Shown here piece after piece: positions 51,826-62,087 of a DNA stretch of 64,000 nt (position 1 is the first letter of the stretch; each line of letters begins with the position of its first letter). The position numbers and the translations under genes were made by a program. This stretch comes from Gracilibacillus massiliensis. GTDB taxonomy: Bacteria > Bacillota > Bacilli > Bacillales > Amphibacillaceae. Location of the stretch: positions 62,001 through 126,000 of the forward strand of contig NZ_CZRP01000010.1 of NCBI RefSeq assembly GCF_001458115.1, in the 5' to 3' direction. Below the pieces are notes generated by a model that saw only the letters and a program-made list of their open reading frames with translations, made no database searches and was not told the origin of the DNA.

Positions 51826-52698
51826 CTATTTCAATTCTTTTATATATTTTTGGAATAAGGAAACGACTTTAGATTGTACCCCTCTTTTTCGATAAACAAG
51901 ATAAACATGTTGTGGAATTTTATCTTTCAATCGGACTTTTGTTAAATGTTTATTATCAATTGATTCTTCTACAAAATCAATCGAAATACCTACGTATTCA
52001 TTAATTTCACATAATCGATGTGCCGTTAGTATGCTGCCAAATTCATGGACTATATTGGGTGAGAAACCTTGTTCTAAACATTTTTCTATAAAAAGGTGTT
52101 CTTTACCATTACTAACTGCTTTTACGACTATCGGATCATCAGTTAGTTCTTCGACAGATACTTCTTCTCTTGCAGCAAGCGGGTGACTATTTGATACAAT
52201 TAAAACAACTTCTCCCTCAGCAATTACTTCATATTCACAATTATCTATACCTTCAGGATCCATTACCAGGCCTACATCTACTTCGTCATCAAATAAATTA
52301 GCTAAAGGATATTCATCTGGATATTCCCTTAATTTTAATTGAATGTCGGGGTAAATTTCCGAAAACTGAAAAAGATAATCCACCGGTAATACAGCAGTTG
52401 TCGAATAGGTAACCAGCACATTTAAGATACCTTTACTACCACTAATAATACTTATTTCTTGTTTAATATCCTCAATTAGATAACGCAAGTGTTTAGCACG
52501 CGCATGTAACAACTCACCTGCTTCTGTCGCTTCAACACCTCGTGGCCCTCTATAAAATAATTCTGTTTCTAGCTCTAGTTCTAATTGCTTTATCGTCTTA
52601 CTTACACCTTGAGGAGTTATATATAAATCTTTTGCTGCAGCAGTTACACTCTTTTTCTCATATACTTTTATAAAATATTCTAAAGCTTCGGTATTCAT
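51826..52698 (-). CDS. LysR-family transcriptional regulator
   Basis: A 290-residue protein. The winged helix-turn-helix (about 1-60: LEYFIKVYEKKSVTAAAKDL then YITPQGVSKTIKQLELELE) is followed by a periplasmic-binding-protein-like effector domain (about 90-288). ATG 52698 lies 5 nt after AAAGGGA; an in-frame ATG at 52713 does not have this spacing. It is divergent from the UDP-galactopyranose mutase gene, with 171 bp between starts. It may regulate that gene or itself. The effector is unknown. Confidence 0.88.
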   Translation of the reverse strand: MNTEALEYFIKVYEKKSVTAAAKDLYITPQGVSKTIKQLELELETELFYRGPRGVEATEAGELLHARAKHLRYLIEDIKQEISIISGSKGILNVLVTYSTTAVLPVDYLFQFSEIYPDIQLKLREYPDEYPLANLFDDEVDVGLVMDPEGIDNCEYEVIAEGEVVLIVSNSHPLAAREEVSVEELTDDPIVVKAVSNGKEHLFIEKCLEQGFSPNIVHEFGSILTAHRLCEINEYVGISIDFVEESIDNKHLTKVRLKDKIPQHVYLVYRKRGVQSKVVSLFQKYIKELK

Positions 52699-52869
52699 AG
52701 CAGTCCCTTTCATTCGTTGACAGTCTGTCTCAGTTCTCGTATTGCCAAATCCGACAGAATGTGAAAAAATAACATTGATATTAAAGTATAGCTTACCATA
52801 AATAATAGGATGCTTGTAAAGAATTTATATAATTATTACTCTACTAAACAACAAAAAGGGGATGTCATC

Positions 52870-53970
52870 GTGTACGACTATCTAATTGTAGGTGCCGGGT
52901 TGTTCGGATCAACTTTCGCGCACGAAGCACATAAACGTGATAAAAAATGTCTTGTAATCGACAAACGAGACCATATTGCGGGAAATGTATACACTGAAGA
53001 AATTGAGGGAATTCAGGTTCATAAGTATGGGGCACATATTTTCCATACCAACAGTAAAAAAATCTGGGATTATATCAATCAATTTGCTGAATTCAATCGG
53101 TATACGAATTCCCCTGTCGCTAATTATCGCGGGGAAATTTATAACTTACCTTTTAATATGAACACATTTAACAAACTATGGGGAGTCTCTACTCCTCAAC
53201 AAGCAAAGGAAAAAATCGAAGAGCAGAAAAAAACTATTACAGGGTCTACTATCACTAACTTAGAGGAACAAGCGATTTCCATAGTAGGTACAGATATCTA
53301 TGAGAAACTAATTAAAGGTTATACAGAAAAACAGTGGGGGCGACCAGCTAACGAACTTCCGGCATTCATTATTAAACGTCTACCAGTGCGTTTTACATAT
53401 GATAACAATTATTTCAATGATCGCTATCAAGGCATACCCATTGGTGGTTATACGAAAATAATCGAAAAAATGCTTAATGGAATAGACGTTCAATTAAATA
53501 CGGACTATTTTGATCATAAAGAAAAGCTCGATCGATTAGCAGATAAAGTCGTTTATACCGGTATGATTGATCAGTATTTCCAATATTGCTATGGAAGACT
53601 GGAGTATCGCAGTTTACATTTCGATACCAAAATATTAGATGATACAGATAATTTTCAAGGTAATGCTGTCGTAAACTACACGGATGATATTACACCTTTC
53701 ACCCGAATTATTGAACACAAACACTTTGAGTTTGGTACACAAGAACATACAGTTATTACGGAAGAATATCCAAAAGAATGGACGGTTGATGACGAGCCTT
53801 ATTACCCAATCAACAATTCTAAAAACACAGAGATGTATAAACAATATAAGGAACTTGCCGATATAGAAGAAAATGTCATTTTTGGTGGAAGATTAGCTAC
53901 TTACAAGTATTACGATATGCATCAAGTAATAGGAGCTGCTCTAGCTACCATTGATAAAGAGTTTTCCTAA
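52870..53970 (+). CDS. glf: UDP-galactopyranose mutase
   Basis: A 366-residue flavoenzyme. The N-terminal FAD motif is YDYLIVGAGLFGSTFAHEA. Conserved blocks include HIAGNVYTEEIEGIQVHKYG, GAHIFHTNSKKIWDYIN, YTEKQWGRPANELP and NYTDDITPFTRIIEHKHFE. The C-terminal FGGRLATYKYYDMHQVIGAAL is also standard. It interconverts UDP-galactopyranose and UDP-galactofuranose for surface glycans. The start is set at GTG 52870 behind AAAGGGGAT, because the family begins at this FAD motif. No galactofuranosyltransferase is adjacent. The GT2/GtrA genes 11 kb away could be partners. Confidence 0.93.
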   Translation: MYDYLIVGAGLFGSTFAHEAHKRDKKCLVIDKRDHIAGNVYTEEIEGIQVHKYGAHIFHTNSKKIWDYINQFAEFNRYTNSPVANYRGEIYNLPFNMNTFNKLWGVSTPQQAKEKIEEQKKTITGSTITNLEEQAISIVGTDIYEKLIKGYTEKQWGRPANELPAFIIKRLPVRFTYDNNYFNDRYQGIPIGGYTKIIEKMLNGIDVQLNTDYFDHKEKLDRLADKVVYTGMIDQYFQYCYGRLEYRSLHFDTKILDDTDNFQGNAVVNYTDDITPFTRIIEHKHFEFGTQEHTVITEEYPKEWTVDDEPYYPINNSKNTEMYKQYKELADIEENVIFGGRLATYKYYDMHQVIGAALATIDKEFS

Positions 53971-54047
53971 ATAACAAAACCTCCATATTTAATCGAGACT
54001 TAACTCATTGGGCGACTGGCACATATCAAGTGAATAAAAATAAACTT

Positions 54048-54151
54048 AAGAAGGACAAATCGACATAACTTTAGTGTTCACCATAATACGTTAAAGTAGA
54101 ATAACAAATTCTCATGATCACCCTCACAATAAAAATCGCACTGTCCTTCTT
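54048..54151. repeat. Short MITE-like repeat copy (104 bp)
   Basis: AAGAAGGACA (54048-54057) and TGTCCTTCTT (54142-54151) are perfect inverted ends. The next bases CGACATAACTTTAGTG match the terminus of the 63263-63384 copy. The middle of the family is deleted. It lies between glf and the isoprenoid synthase gene. Confidence 0.65.
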
Positions 54152-54207
54152 TTATACATACAAAAAATCACATTTGTTCCAACCGCCTGATTAAGTTTCG
54201 ATTGGAT

Positions 54208-56544
54208 TTACTTGGGTCTATTAATAATATATCCCATAAGTAATTCAAAGAATTCTGTGTTTCTATTCATATTGCTTAATGATTGATGTGCCTTCACATA
54301 GTGATTCCACATCTCTTTTTTAGCACCGTCTATTCCTAGCACGGTAACAAATGTTGCACTTTTATTTGTGACATCTATTCCAGCAGTTTTGCCTAAAACT
54401 TCAGTATCAGCTTCGATATCCAATAAGTCATCCTTAATTTGAAAAGCAATACCGGCATGATAGGAGAAGGTTTTAATAGCCTCCTTTTCTGCTGATGTGG
54501 CTTCTGCTAATATCGCTGGCATCATTAGGGAAGCTTCAAATCCTATCCCCGTTTTATAAAAGCATAACTCTGTTAACTCCTCTAATGTTAAAGCTTTTCC
54601 TTTAGCTTCTAAATCAATAATTTGACCTTTACACATTTCTTGAGTCATTTTCGTTGAATATTGGATTAATTCCAACACAGTGTTCGCATCGTATGACGCC
54701 AATCTCGTTTGTTCTTCAACGGCTTTCTGTGTCATAAATAAACCGGTAAGTTCTGCTACGGCACTATTATATACTTGATGAACGGTTTTGCGTCCTCGTC
54801 TTATGTTTGCATTATCCTGTGATGGTAAATCATCAAAAATCAAGGAAGCAGTATGCATATATTCAACCGCACGAATTAACGGAATAATACTCTTTTTATC
54901 AAGCTGATAACCATCGATCGCCATCATACAGGTCATGATCGGTCTCAGCCTTTTCCCGCCGCCCACTATACTATAATTTGCTGCATCAATTAGTGGATGT
55001 TTTAATTGAAAGTCTTCTTCCTTTTCAACCTCTAACAACTCATTAATTTCTAAACGCAACGTTTCCAATATCTCATGAAACTTTTCCTTCTTTTTCTCAT
55101 TGTCTTTCAACGTTTGAATCATTTGGTCACGAAGTAATTTATCGAAAAAAGCTACATTGTTTACTTTTGCCACAGACTTTTGTAATAACTTTTCAAATGA
55201 TGTAACACCTAATGAAAAAGTGGCCATTAATTCCTGATAGCGACCCACTCCCACTCGTTGTTTTAATCGTTTTAGCCCATTTATAGCTCTATCTAACAGG
55301 ATTTGTCGCACATTTGGATCACCATGATAAACGTTATTTATAAGATAGCTGACGACTGTCCAATACAATGCGAACGGATTAATTAAGTCAGGGCGATTCT
55401 TTTTATGCTTCAGATAATACGTATATGGTGTCACACTATTAGCTTTTAAATCTTGATCAAGATCTGCCAAGTCATCTGCTAGCTGATTATAAATACCATA
55501 ATAAAACATCCGCTGATCGATTGAATCGTCATCATCTAATTTTTGAAAAGAACGTACAATCATTCTTGAAGAAGATGACTTTAGAATCACCGGAATATAT
55601 AGTTCTTCGTTGGTATAACTTGTGTCTGCTAAGTCCTTATTACGATCTATTTCCTGAGCATGAAAGAATAAATAGGCATTCTGATAAAAGCGATCAACAT
55701 TTTCCTTACTTTGACTTTCTTTTAAAAAGGTGTATGCCTCCGCTAATTCGTGATAAATCCGTTTAATCTCCTCTTCATGCTCACCGTGCCAATCATTCAA
55801 TGATACAATTTCACCTTTTTTTAATGTCGCTTCAATTAAGTTTGAAAATTGTTCTTTTTCATACGCCGTTAAAAAGTTTGCATCTAACAGATCATCAATA
55901 AATGGATAAGTTAAACCATAGCAGTAACCAATCCGAACTGCTTTGTCTAGTCGTCTGCTACGTTCTTGACGCGAGAGGTCCTCTGGCAATGACTCGATTT
56001 CATGCATCAACACTCCTGCAATAATCTTGATTAACTTCCGTTGTGCATGCACTTTGTTTAATTCTGTTGGAATAAGTGAGGATACAACTTTCAATTTCTC
56101 GATTAACCAGAAAAAAGTTGACTCTAATCCGTCTTTTTGGGCGATTTGATAAAGAGTAATCAAGCTAAATAATTCTTGTTGCGTATTCTCACCAAGATAT
56201 ACTTGAACATCCTTAGTGATAGTCTTTATTCGAGTTTTCACTTCTGGTTTGGTCACATCTCTCCCTAAATCGCGCATATAAATATACGTAATACTTCGCT
56301 CCAAATAACGATTTAACTTACCCTTCTCGTTTAATTTCTTCAAAAAATAGGAATAATGCTCTTCAATGACACTTTCTATATGAAAAAATCGACTCTCTTT
56401 ATTCTTCTGCTTTCGATAACGCTTCAGATCTTTCACAAGTACCTTTGCGAAACTTTTTTCTTTTAACTGTTGTGTGAGTACTTGGAAATAAGCGTTGGCC
56501 ATATGTTCTGCATCTTGATATTGTTTTATATTTTGATCGACCAT
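54208..56544 (-). CDS. Large polyprenyl-synthase-family protein with second synthase-like domain
   Basis: A 778-residue protein. The C-terminal third (about 490-775) is a trans-isoprenyl diphosphate synthase: GGGKRLRP, first Asp-rich motif in FDDLPSQDNANIRRG, second in FQIKDDLLDIEAD, plus GFEASLMMPAILAEA. The N-terminal half has no familiar name but includes GIYNQLADDLADLDQDLK (about 345-362), which looks like another Asp-rich class I prenyl/terpene-synthase motif. A two-domain enzyme is therefore possible, perhaps making and then converting a prenyl diphosphate. Ordinary polyprenyl synthases have about 300-350 residues. It is a single gene with a hairpin upstream. Confidence 0.75.
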   Translation of the reverse strand: MVDQNIKQYQDAEHMANAYFQVLTQQLKEKSFAKVLVKDLKRYRKQKNKESRFFHIESVIEEHYSYFLKKLNEKGKLNRYLERSITYIYMRDLGRDVTKPEVKTRIKTITKDVQVYLGENTQQELFSLITLYQIAQKDGLESTFFWLIEKLKVVSSLIPTELNKVHAQRKLIKIIAGVLMHEIESLPEDLSRQERSRRLDKAVRIGYCYGLTYPFIDDLLDANFLTAYEKEQFSNLIEATLKKGEIVSLNDWHGEHEEEIKRIYHELAEAYTFLKESQSKENVDRFYQNAYLFFHAQEIDRNKDLADTSYTNEELYIPVILKSSSSRMIVRSFQKLDDDDSIDQRMFYYGIYNQLADDLADLDQDLKANSVTPYTYYLKHKKNRPDLINPFALYWTVVSYLINNVYHGDPNVRQILLDRAINGLKRLKQRVGVGRYQELMATFSLGVTSFEKLLQKSVAKVNNVAFFDKLLRDQMIQTLKDNEKKKEKFHEILETLRLEINELLEVEKEEDFQLKHPLIDAANYSIVGGGKRLRPIMTCMMAIDGYQLDKKSIIPLIRAVEYMHTASLIFDDLPSQDNANIRRGRKTVHQVYNSAVAELTGLFMTQKAVEEQTRLASYDANTVLELIQYSTKMTQEMCKGQIIDLEAKGKALTLEELTELCFYKTGIGFEASLMMPAILAEATSAEKEAIKTFSYHAGIAFQIKDDLLDIEADTEVLGKTAGIDVTNKSATFVTVLGIDGAKKEMWNHYVKAHQSLSNMNRNTEFFELLMGYIINRPK

Positions 56545-56590
56545 TTCAGTCCATTCCTCTTCATATCTTTTTCTCTATCACTGTGTAAAC

Positions 56591-56656
56591 GTCCGTCATA
56601 TCCTCAATGAAAATGTTCAAGCGTTAGCAAAGAGCATAAGTGGAGGATAAACGGAC
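56591..56656. repeat. Imperfect inverted repeat between the prenyl synthase and GH43 genes
   Basis: GTCCGTCATATCCTC (56591-56605) pairs with GAGGATAAACGGAC (56643-56656). There is no T run, so it is unlikely to be a terminator. It may be another mobile-repeat family. The rest of 56545-56827 shows no gene. Confidence 0.5.
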
Positions 56657-56827
56657 ACTAACATCCTGATAAGTTTTACTAACAATCAGTGAAAGTTTAA
56701 AACTCCCATTAATTGAAGTCTCACTTTATTATAACATCCTATGATAAAAAAATTACTTTAGAAACATAACCAGTGAATCGATCATTGTCTTTTTCAATTT
56801 ACAAAAGAAGATTTTACATTACTATGA

Positions 56828-58339
56828 TCAATCTTCTTTTGTATACTCGAAATAGTCAAAATCAACAAAACCACCTTTTTCTTGTGTAGCATAATTAAAT
56901 AACCCTATTCGATAACCCATGAAATGATCTAGAGTATATTTCATTTGTAACGTTTCACCGATTTGCACCCAATCGTTACCATCTGCAGAATAATAGAATT
57001 GAGCCTGATCGACACTATCTTCAAAATCGAAGTTGATCTTTAGATAAACATGCTGTTCTGGACAAGCTTGTTCTTCTACTATTTGTTCTTGTCCCTCTCC
57101 GTTATTCGTCGTCATTCTCACATAACGATCTCCATTTTCTTTTTGGCTAATACCGACCGTACCAAAGTTACTTTGTAAAGCGATTAATCCTGCATAATCA
57201 CCATTTTTCATATTATTAAGATCTACAGATACCGTTCCACTACATTTAGGTCCTTCTGTTCTTTGTGTTAACGTATTTGGTGCATGTAAGACATTATTGG
57301 TTACATGACCTGTTTTTAACCTAAGAAAACCAGATCGTTCTGTAACAGACCACAACTTATGATTTGGATTGTGATTCCATTGCCAATGTAATGCTAATCG
57401 TTCACTTTCATATTCAAAATCATCACTTATCACTAGAGGTTTACTATCATCTTCCGGTAAATTAATTTCAAAGTGTTTTGGTGCCTCACCATTGACACCG
57501 ATCATCGGCCAACCCTCTTGCCATTCCACCGGTAATACATATGGAATACGTCCAACTGCATCATGATCCTGGAATAACATGGCATACCATTTATGATCAG
57601 GCGTATCAAAAATAGCACCTTGTGCGATACCTTTGTTTTGGTATCCCATATCATCATCTAAAACAACTTTACGTTCATAGTCACCTAAAAGATCTGTGGA
57701 ACGGTAACACACTTGCCTACGTCGCGCATTACCATCTGTTGGCCATTCAATAAATAGCAAATAGTACACTCCATCTATTTTATAGGCATGGCAGCCTTCA
57801 CAACGAAGGCCTATATTATCTCTTGGCGTTTCTAATAAAATTTGATCGATTCCATCCTTTTTCACATCGGAAAGGTCTGCATGAAGCTCGGTAATTCGAA
57901 TATCTCCGCAACCATAGATCACAAATACCCTTCCCTCATCAAAAAGTAAAGCAGGATCATGGTAAATACCATCAATAACCGTGCGAGTCCATGATCCTTT
58001 TTCGATATCCTTTGTTTGATAAATATAAAACTGTTTCATGTCATTGCTGGAAAAGCACAGATAAAAAGTATCATTATGGTATCGCAAACTTGTTGCCCAT
58101 TGACCTTGGCCATATATACCTTTACCACCTACTAATTGGTGGGCAGGATTTTCTTCTAATATGTCATATACATAAGAGACAGTTTCCCAATCTCTTAAAT
58201 TTACGGATTTCATAATCGGGCAACCTGGCATCGAATGCATACTGGTACTCACCATATAAAAAATATTTTCTACTCTAATGACATCTACATCTGGCACATC
58301 TGACCAGAAAATTGGATTTGTTAGCGTGATATTACTCAT
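56828..58339 (-). CDS. Glycoside hydrolase family 43, beta-xylosidase type
   Basis: A 503-residue enzyme. The N-terminal five-bladed propeller (about 1-300) has the base Asp in NPIFWSDVPDVDVIRV, a pKa-tuning Asp in YHDPALLFDEGRVFVIYG, and the acid Glu in RCEGCHAYKIDGVYYLLF. A C-terminal beta-sandwich (about 315-500), with AGLIALQSNFGTVG and VQIGETLQMKYTLDHFMGYRIGLF, is the GH43_C2 type of xylosidases. ATG 58339 has GGAAGGAGC upstream; the in-frame ATG at 58369 does not. No signal peptide, so it is cytoplasmic and acts on imported xylo-oligosaccharides, probably alongside the GH3 enzymes. Confidence 0.92.
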   Translation of the reverse strand: MSNITLTNPIFWSDVPDVDVIRVENIFYMVSTSMHSMPGCPIMKSVNLRDWETVSYVYDILEENPAHQLVGGKGIYGQGQWATSLRYHNDTFYLCFSSNDMKQFYIYQTKDIEKGSWTRTVIDGIYHDPALLFDEGRVFVIYGCGDIRITELHADLSDVKKDGIDQILLETPRDNIGLRCEGCHAYKIDGVYYLLFIEWPTDGNARRRQVCYRSTDLLGDYERKVVLDDDMGYQNKGIAQGAIFDTPDHKWYAMLFQDHDAVGRIPYVLPVEWQEGWPMIGVNGEAPKHFEINLPEDDSKPLVISDDFEYESERLALHWQWNHNPNHKLWSVTERSGFLRLKTGHVTNNVLHAPNTLTQRTEGPKCSGTVSVDLNNMKNGDYAGLIALQSNFGTVGISQKENGDRYVRMTTNNGEGQEQIVEEQACPEQHVYLKINFDFEDSVDQAQFYYSADGNDWVQIGETLQMKYTLDHFMGYRIGLFNYATQEKGGFVDFDYFEYTKED

Positions 58340-58492
58340 TATTTTTGCTCCTTCCATAACTAAGAACATCTGATTTGAATACCCTTACATTATTCCAAAA
58401 TAATTAGAGGATGGCAAACAATATTGACTTTCTAACACCGATGGATTAAACAGAAAATGAGCATCAATTAGTTGTTGATGCTCATACTTATC

Positions 58493-59950
58493 TTATGTTC
58501 CACAAAAAGTCTGATAGTTTTCATCACTATCTGGCGGTACCTTGCTATAGGCTTCCTGATCGAGTGTATATGCATATGGGTTAGATAGTACAGATAATAA
58601 CTGATCCATTACATGATAATTACCTTCACTAACTGCTGCTTCGATTGCTTCCTCGACTCGATGATTTCTCGGAATAATGGAAGGGTTGTGCTCTCGCATT
58701 AATTGTTGTACTTGCTCTTTCGACTCCGTTTGTTCTTTTAATCTGTCTTGCCACTGTTGATACCATTTTGTAAATGCTTTTGATTGGAAAAGTCGTACTT
58801 CCTCATCAAATTGATCCAACGTTAACGACCTAAACGTATTGGTGAAATCTGCTTTATGCTGTTCCATTAGATCTAATAGTCGCCTTATTAATACTTCATC
58901 ATCCGCTTGTTGATTAAAGATACCTAGTTTTGTGCACATACCATTTAAATAGTTCTGGTCGTATAAGGTTACATATTGCTCAATTACTTCTTTGGCTAAA
59001 GGTAATGCTTTCTGTTCATCCTCGTTAATCAAGATCAGGATTGCTTCAGCAAAACGCGCTAAGTTCCAGCCGCCTATATCAGGCTGATTACCATATGCAT
59101 AGCGACCTCGGATATCAATCGAACTAAAAACGGTACTTTTATCATACGTATTCAAAAAAGCACATGGACCATAATCAATTGTCTCACCACTAATCGTCAT
59201 ATTATCGGTATTCATCACGCCATGAATAAATCCGACTAATTGCCATTTCGCAATCAAATCTGCTTGTCGTTTGCTCACTTCTTTTAACAAGGATAAATAT
59301 TTATTGTCATCTTCTTTTACATCTGGGAAATGGCGATCAATTGCGTAATCGGCTAATGCTTGTAAATCCTCTTTTGTGCCCCACTGCCTTGCATATTGAA
59401 AGGTACCGACACGTAAATGACTTGCTGCCACTCTCGTAACAACCGCTCCAGGGAAATCGACTTCACGCTGAACAGATTCTCCTGTAGTAGCAACCGCTAA
59501 ACTGCGATTAGTCGGTATTTTTAAACTATGCATTGCCTCACTCATGATATACTCTCGTAACATCGGACCTAAAGCTGCACGCCCGTCCCCACCTCGTGAA
59601 TACGGAGTTTTCCCAGATCCCTTTAATTGGATATCAACACGCTTCTTTGCTGGTGTTATTTGCTCACCTAATAATACTGCCCTACCGTCACCCAGCATAG
59701 TGAAATTAGCAAATTGGTGACCTGCATATGCTTGTGCAATAGGAATACTTCCGTTTGGGAGTTGATTGCCCGCAAAAATTTCTGGATTCTGCCTTAATTC
59801 TTCTATATTTAAGCCAATTTCCTTTGCTAATGACTCGTTTAACTTAATTATAATTGGTGCTTTAACTGCTGTCGGACTCACTCGAGAATAAAAAAAGCCT
59901 GGCAATCGTTGATAACTGTTATCTAAATTCCATCCAATAGTTTTTGTCAT
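58493..59950 (-). CDS. selO: SelO/YdiU-family protein adenylyltransferase
   Basis: A 485-residue pseudokinase-fold AMPylase. Family blocks are [12 protein letters not shown] near the N-terminus, [60 protein letters not shown] and [16 protein letters not shown]. It moves AMP to Ser/Thr/Tyr of target proteins in redox stress. The C-terminal Cys, in YQTFCGT, sits where animal SelO carries selenocysteine. The start is at ATG 59950 behind AAAGGAGA; an upstream ATG at 59992 is less likely. A single gene. Confidence 0.92.
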   Translation of the reverse strand: MTKTIGWNLDNSYQRLPGFFYSRVSPTAVKAPIIIKLNESLAKEIGLNIEELRQNPEIFAGNQLPNGSIPIAQAYAGHQFANFTMLGDGRAVLLGEQITPAKKRVDIQLKGSGKTPYSRGGDGRAALGPMLREYIMSEAMHSLKIPTNRSLAVATTGESVQREVDFPGAVVTRVAASHLRVGTFQYARQWGTKEDLQALADYAIDRHFPDVKEDDNKYLSLLKEVSKRQADLIAKWQLVGFIHGVMNTDNMTISGETIDYGPCAFLNTYDKSTVFSSIDIRGRYAYGNQPDIGGWNLARFAEAILILINEDEQKALPLAKEVIEQYVTLYDQNYLNGMCTKLGIFNQQADDEVLIRRLLDLMEQHKADFTNTFRSLTLDQFDEEVRLFQSKAFTKWYQQWQDRLKEQTESKEQVQQLMREHNPSIIPRNHRVEEAIEAAVSEGNYHVMDQLLSVLSNPYAYTLDQEAYSKVPPDSDENYQTFCGT

Positions 59951-60167
59951 ACAGTCTCCTTTCGACCCGTAATACTTTTTTAGTATGGTCAATAAAAAAT
60001 ACTAGCATGTCCTTTATTCATATTATAACAGAAGACGATAGATAGTATCCTCTCACTAAATACAGCGAATTAAATAATTTCCACTAATCACTTAGGATAG
60101 TTGACTCTTTCAGTTCGAATGGGTTGTACATAAACTAGTAGTAGCTACAAATGAGGGAGGAATTAAA

Positions 60168-60290
60168 GTGTCAAATAACACAAAACCAATGACAGGCGAT
60201 TTGGCGAAGAAGTTGTTAAATGATAAAAATGTATATTTAACAGAAGAAGGAAAGCGTCTATTAAAAAATATGTCGTCTAAACATAAATAG
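60168..60290 (+). CDS. 40-residue protein of unknown function
   Basis: GTG 60168 lies 7-8 nt after GAGGGAGG, an excellent ribosome site, and the frame runs 40 codons to TAG 60290. The protein is basic and soluble, with KKLLNDKNVYLTEEGKRLLK. The upstream 200 bp contain a possible promoter, and a terminator follows. I know no family. The strong translation signals and isolation make a real small gene likely. Confidence 0.6.
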   Translation: MSNNTKPMTGDLAKKLLNDKNVYLTEEGKRLLKNMSSKHK

Positions 60291-60334
60291 TTTAACTACT
60301 GTAGTGTTGATGATAATTCTTATGAAATGCAATG

Positions 60335-60374
60335 TAAGTTCCAACTCTACATTTTCAATATAGGTTGGAACTTA
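60335..60374. terminator. Terminator between the small gene and the sugar dehydrogenase
   Basis: TAAGTTCCAAC (60335-60345) pairs perfectly with GTTGGAACTTA (60364-60374). It lies between convergent genes; the T run is short on the plus strand. Confidence 0.65.
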
Positions 60375-60383
60375 TTTCACAGA

Positions 60384-61493
60384 TTAATCTAACTCTGACA
60401 TTCCGATTCTATATAACTTATCATCGTTCACTTCTGCTGATCCTCTTCCGTCCGTATTATTACTAATGAAATAAAGGTAATTATCTTCAGTCCAAACGTC
60501 GCGAATTCTACCTAATCCCGTTACAACTTCTTTATGTTGATTGGTTTCTAAATCAAACTCTAAAACGGCTGTCCCCCTCAACGCTGCGACATATAACTTT
60601 TCGTCTGAATAAGCCATGCCAGACGGTGCCCAAGTCGTGTCATCTCCAGAAGTAAAAAGCGGCGACACCAAACCTTCTCGTTCTTGATTACCTTCAATGA
60701 TCGGCCAACCATAATTTTCTCCAGCTCCGATATTATTGATTTCGTCATTTGCACTATTTCCGTGTTCACTAGCATAAATTTCACCTGATGAAGACCATGC
60801 AATCCCTTGTGGATTTCGATGTCCATAACTATATACATAAGAATCAGATTCAGGATTATCTTCCGGAATAGATCCGTCTAATTCCATTCTAAGAATTTTA
60901 CCTCCCAGAGAATTAAGATCCTGAGCAATTTCTGCATTAGAGGCATCACCTGTTGTCACATATAATTTATCATCAGGTCCTATTTCCAATCTTCCGCCAT
61001 GATGATAGGTGCCACTAGGTATCTCATCAATGAGCACTTCTTCCTCTTGCCAACCTTCATCGGACAACCTTAGTGTGACTACTCTGTTAAATTGACCCGA
61101 TTCGTCTGTATATGTGTAATATCCGTAAGCTAAGTTCGATTCAGAGAAATCAGGAGTTAGAACAAATCCTAATAAGCCTGCTTCAGCTGCATCGGATTGG
61201 TCCTTTTCCAAGGAAATAGTTTGTCTTTCCATTTCTTCATTTTCAATTTTTACAATTCCGCCTGGTCTCTCCGTTATATAAAAGGCATTTTGATGTTTGG
61301 TAATCGACCAGGGTACATCTAAATTTTCTGCCAATACGGTCAACTCTGTTTCTGTACGTTCCTCATTTGCTGATTGATTATTCTCTACACCTGTCTGATC
61401 TTGTTTTTCCTCTTGAAATTCTTGATTTTGATTTGACGAACAAGCACCGATAATGAAAAGCACTAATAAAATAGCGACTGACATCTTTTTCAT
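60384..61493 (-). CDS. PQQ-type sugar dehydrogenase, lipoprotein
   Basis: A 369-residue lipoprotein with a signal and lipobox (IIGAC, Cys at about 18), then a Gln/Glu-rich linker and a six-bladed propeller. GSDH family motifs include ENLDVPWSITKH, YHHGGRLEIGPDDKLYVTTGD (His and Asp of the active site), LRMELDGSIPEDNP, GHRNPQGIAW and ENYGWPIIEG. It would oxidise an aldose or a related sugar at the outer face of the membrane, passing electrons to quinone or another acceptor. PQQ synthesis genes are not in the window, and the true cofactor is not certain. It starts at ATG 61493. Confidence 0.9.
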   Translation of the reverse strand: MKKMSVAILLVLFIIGACSSNQNQEFQEEKQDQTGVENNQSANEERTETELTVLAENLDVPWSITKHQNAFYITERPGGIVKIENEEMERQTISLEKDQSDAAEAGLLGFVLTPDFSESNLAYGYYTYTDESGQFNRVVTLRLSDEGWQEEEVLIDEIPSGTYHHGGRLEIGPDDKLYVTTGDASNAEIAQDLNSLGGKILRMELDGSIPEDNPESDSYVYSYGHRNPQGIAWSSSGEIYASEHGNSANDEINNIGAGENYGWPIIEGNQEREGLVSPLFTSGDDTTWAPSGMAYSDEKLYVAALRGTAVLEFDLETNQHKEVVTGLGRIRDVWTEDNYLYFISNNTDGRGSAEVNDDKLYRIGMSELD

Positions 61494-61688
61494 ATATTCA
61501 CCTCTGATAATATGACTACTTATAATCCTTTTTATCCTAATTACTATAAAAGTAAACTACTAATATTTATGTTCAGCTTTTCTTGGAAAGTTACAAAAAT
61601 CCACTTAGTTTTGCTATTTAAGATTATAATGCTTGTTGATTGCCATCAAAAAAAGGTAAAATGGAAAGAGAAAGGTAAGGTGTATCAT

Positions 61689-62039
61689 ATGAATAATGAA
61701 CAATTAAATGCAGCATTACCTCCAAAAACGTGTACGATTGATCGGTTGATCACAGTTCCAGCTGATGTAAATAAAGCATTGGAGGGGAAAAAAACTGCAA
61801 CTAGACGTAATGGACGTTATGCTGATATCGGAGAAATAATGATATTAGAAAATCAGAAATTCAGAATAGATGATGTCTATCAACAAACGCTTGGTGAGTT
61901 GACAGATGAAGATGCGCAAAGGGAAGGATTTCCAAACCTTGAGGACTATAAACAATCAATTTTAGCAATGCATCCAGGAATGCCTTGGGCAGCTAAAATG
62001 AAAGTATGGGTCCACGAATTCAGCAAAATCGATAGCTAA
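61689..62039 (+). CDS. ASCH-domain protein
   Basis: A 116-residue protein. ATG 61689 is preferred over the upstream in-frame ATG at 61512, which would add a non-family hydrophobic stretch. The AAAGGTAAGG site lies upstream. The ASCH-like blocks are LEGKKTATRRNGRYADIGEI and FRIDDVYQQTLGELTDEDAQREGF, then GMPWAAKMKVWVHEF. ASCH proteins bind RNA and some hydrolyse modified nucleosides. This one's function is not known. It ends just before a strong terminator shared with the cupin gene. Confidence 0.82.
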   Translation: MNNEQLNAALPPKTCTIDRLITVPADVNKALEGKKTATRRNGRYADIGEIMILENQKFRIDDVYQQTLGELTDEDAQREGFPNLEDYKQSILAMHPGMPWAAKMKVWVHEFSKIDS

Positions 62040-62046
62040 TCAATAC

Positions 62047-62086
62047 AAAAGGGAAACTCATACCAGAATAATGAGTTTCCCTTTTT
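62047..62086. terminator. Bidirectional terminator between the ASCH and cupin genes
   Basis: AAAAGGGAAACTCAT (62047-62061) pairs perfectly with ATGAGTTTCCCTTTT (62071-62085), with flanking T. It serves convergent genes. Confidence 0.85.
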
Positions 62087-62087
62087 G

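Noticed and set aside
61512-61688. N-terminal extension of the ASCH protein
   Set aside because: The extension is hydrophobic, unlike the family, and ATG 61689 has its own ribosome site.
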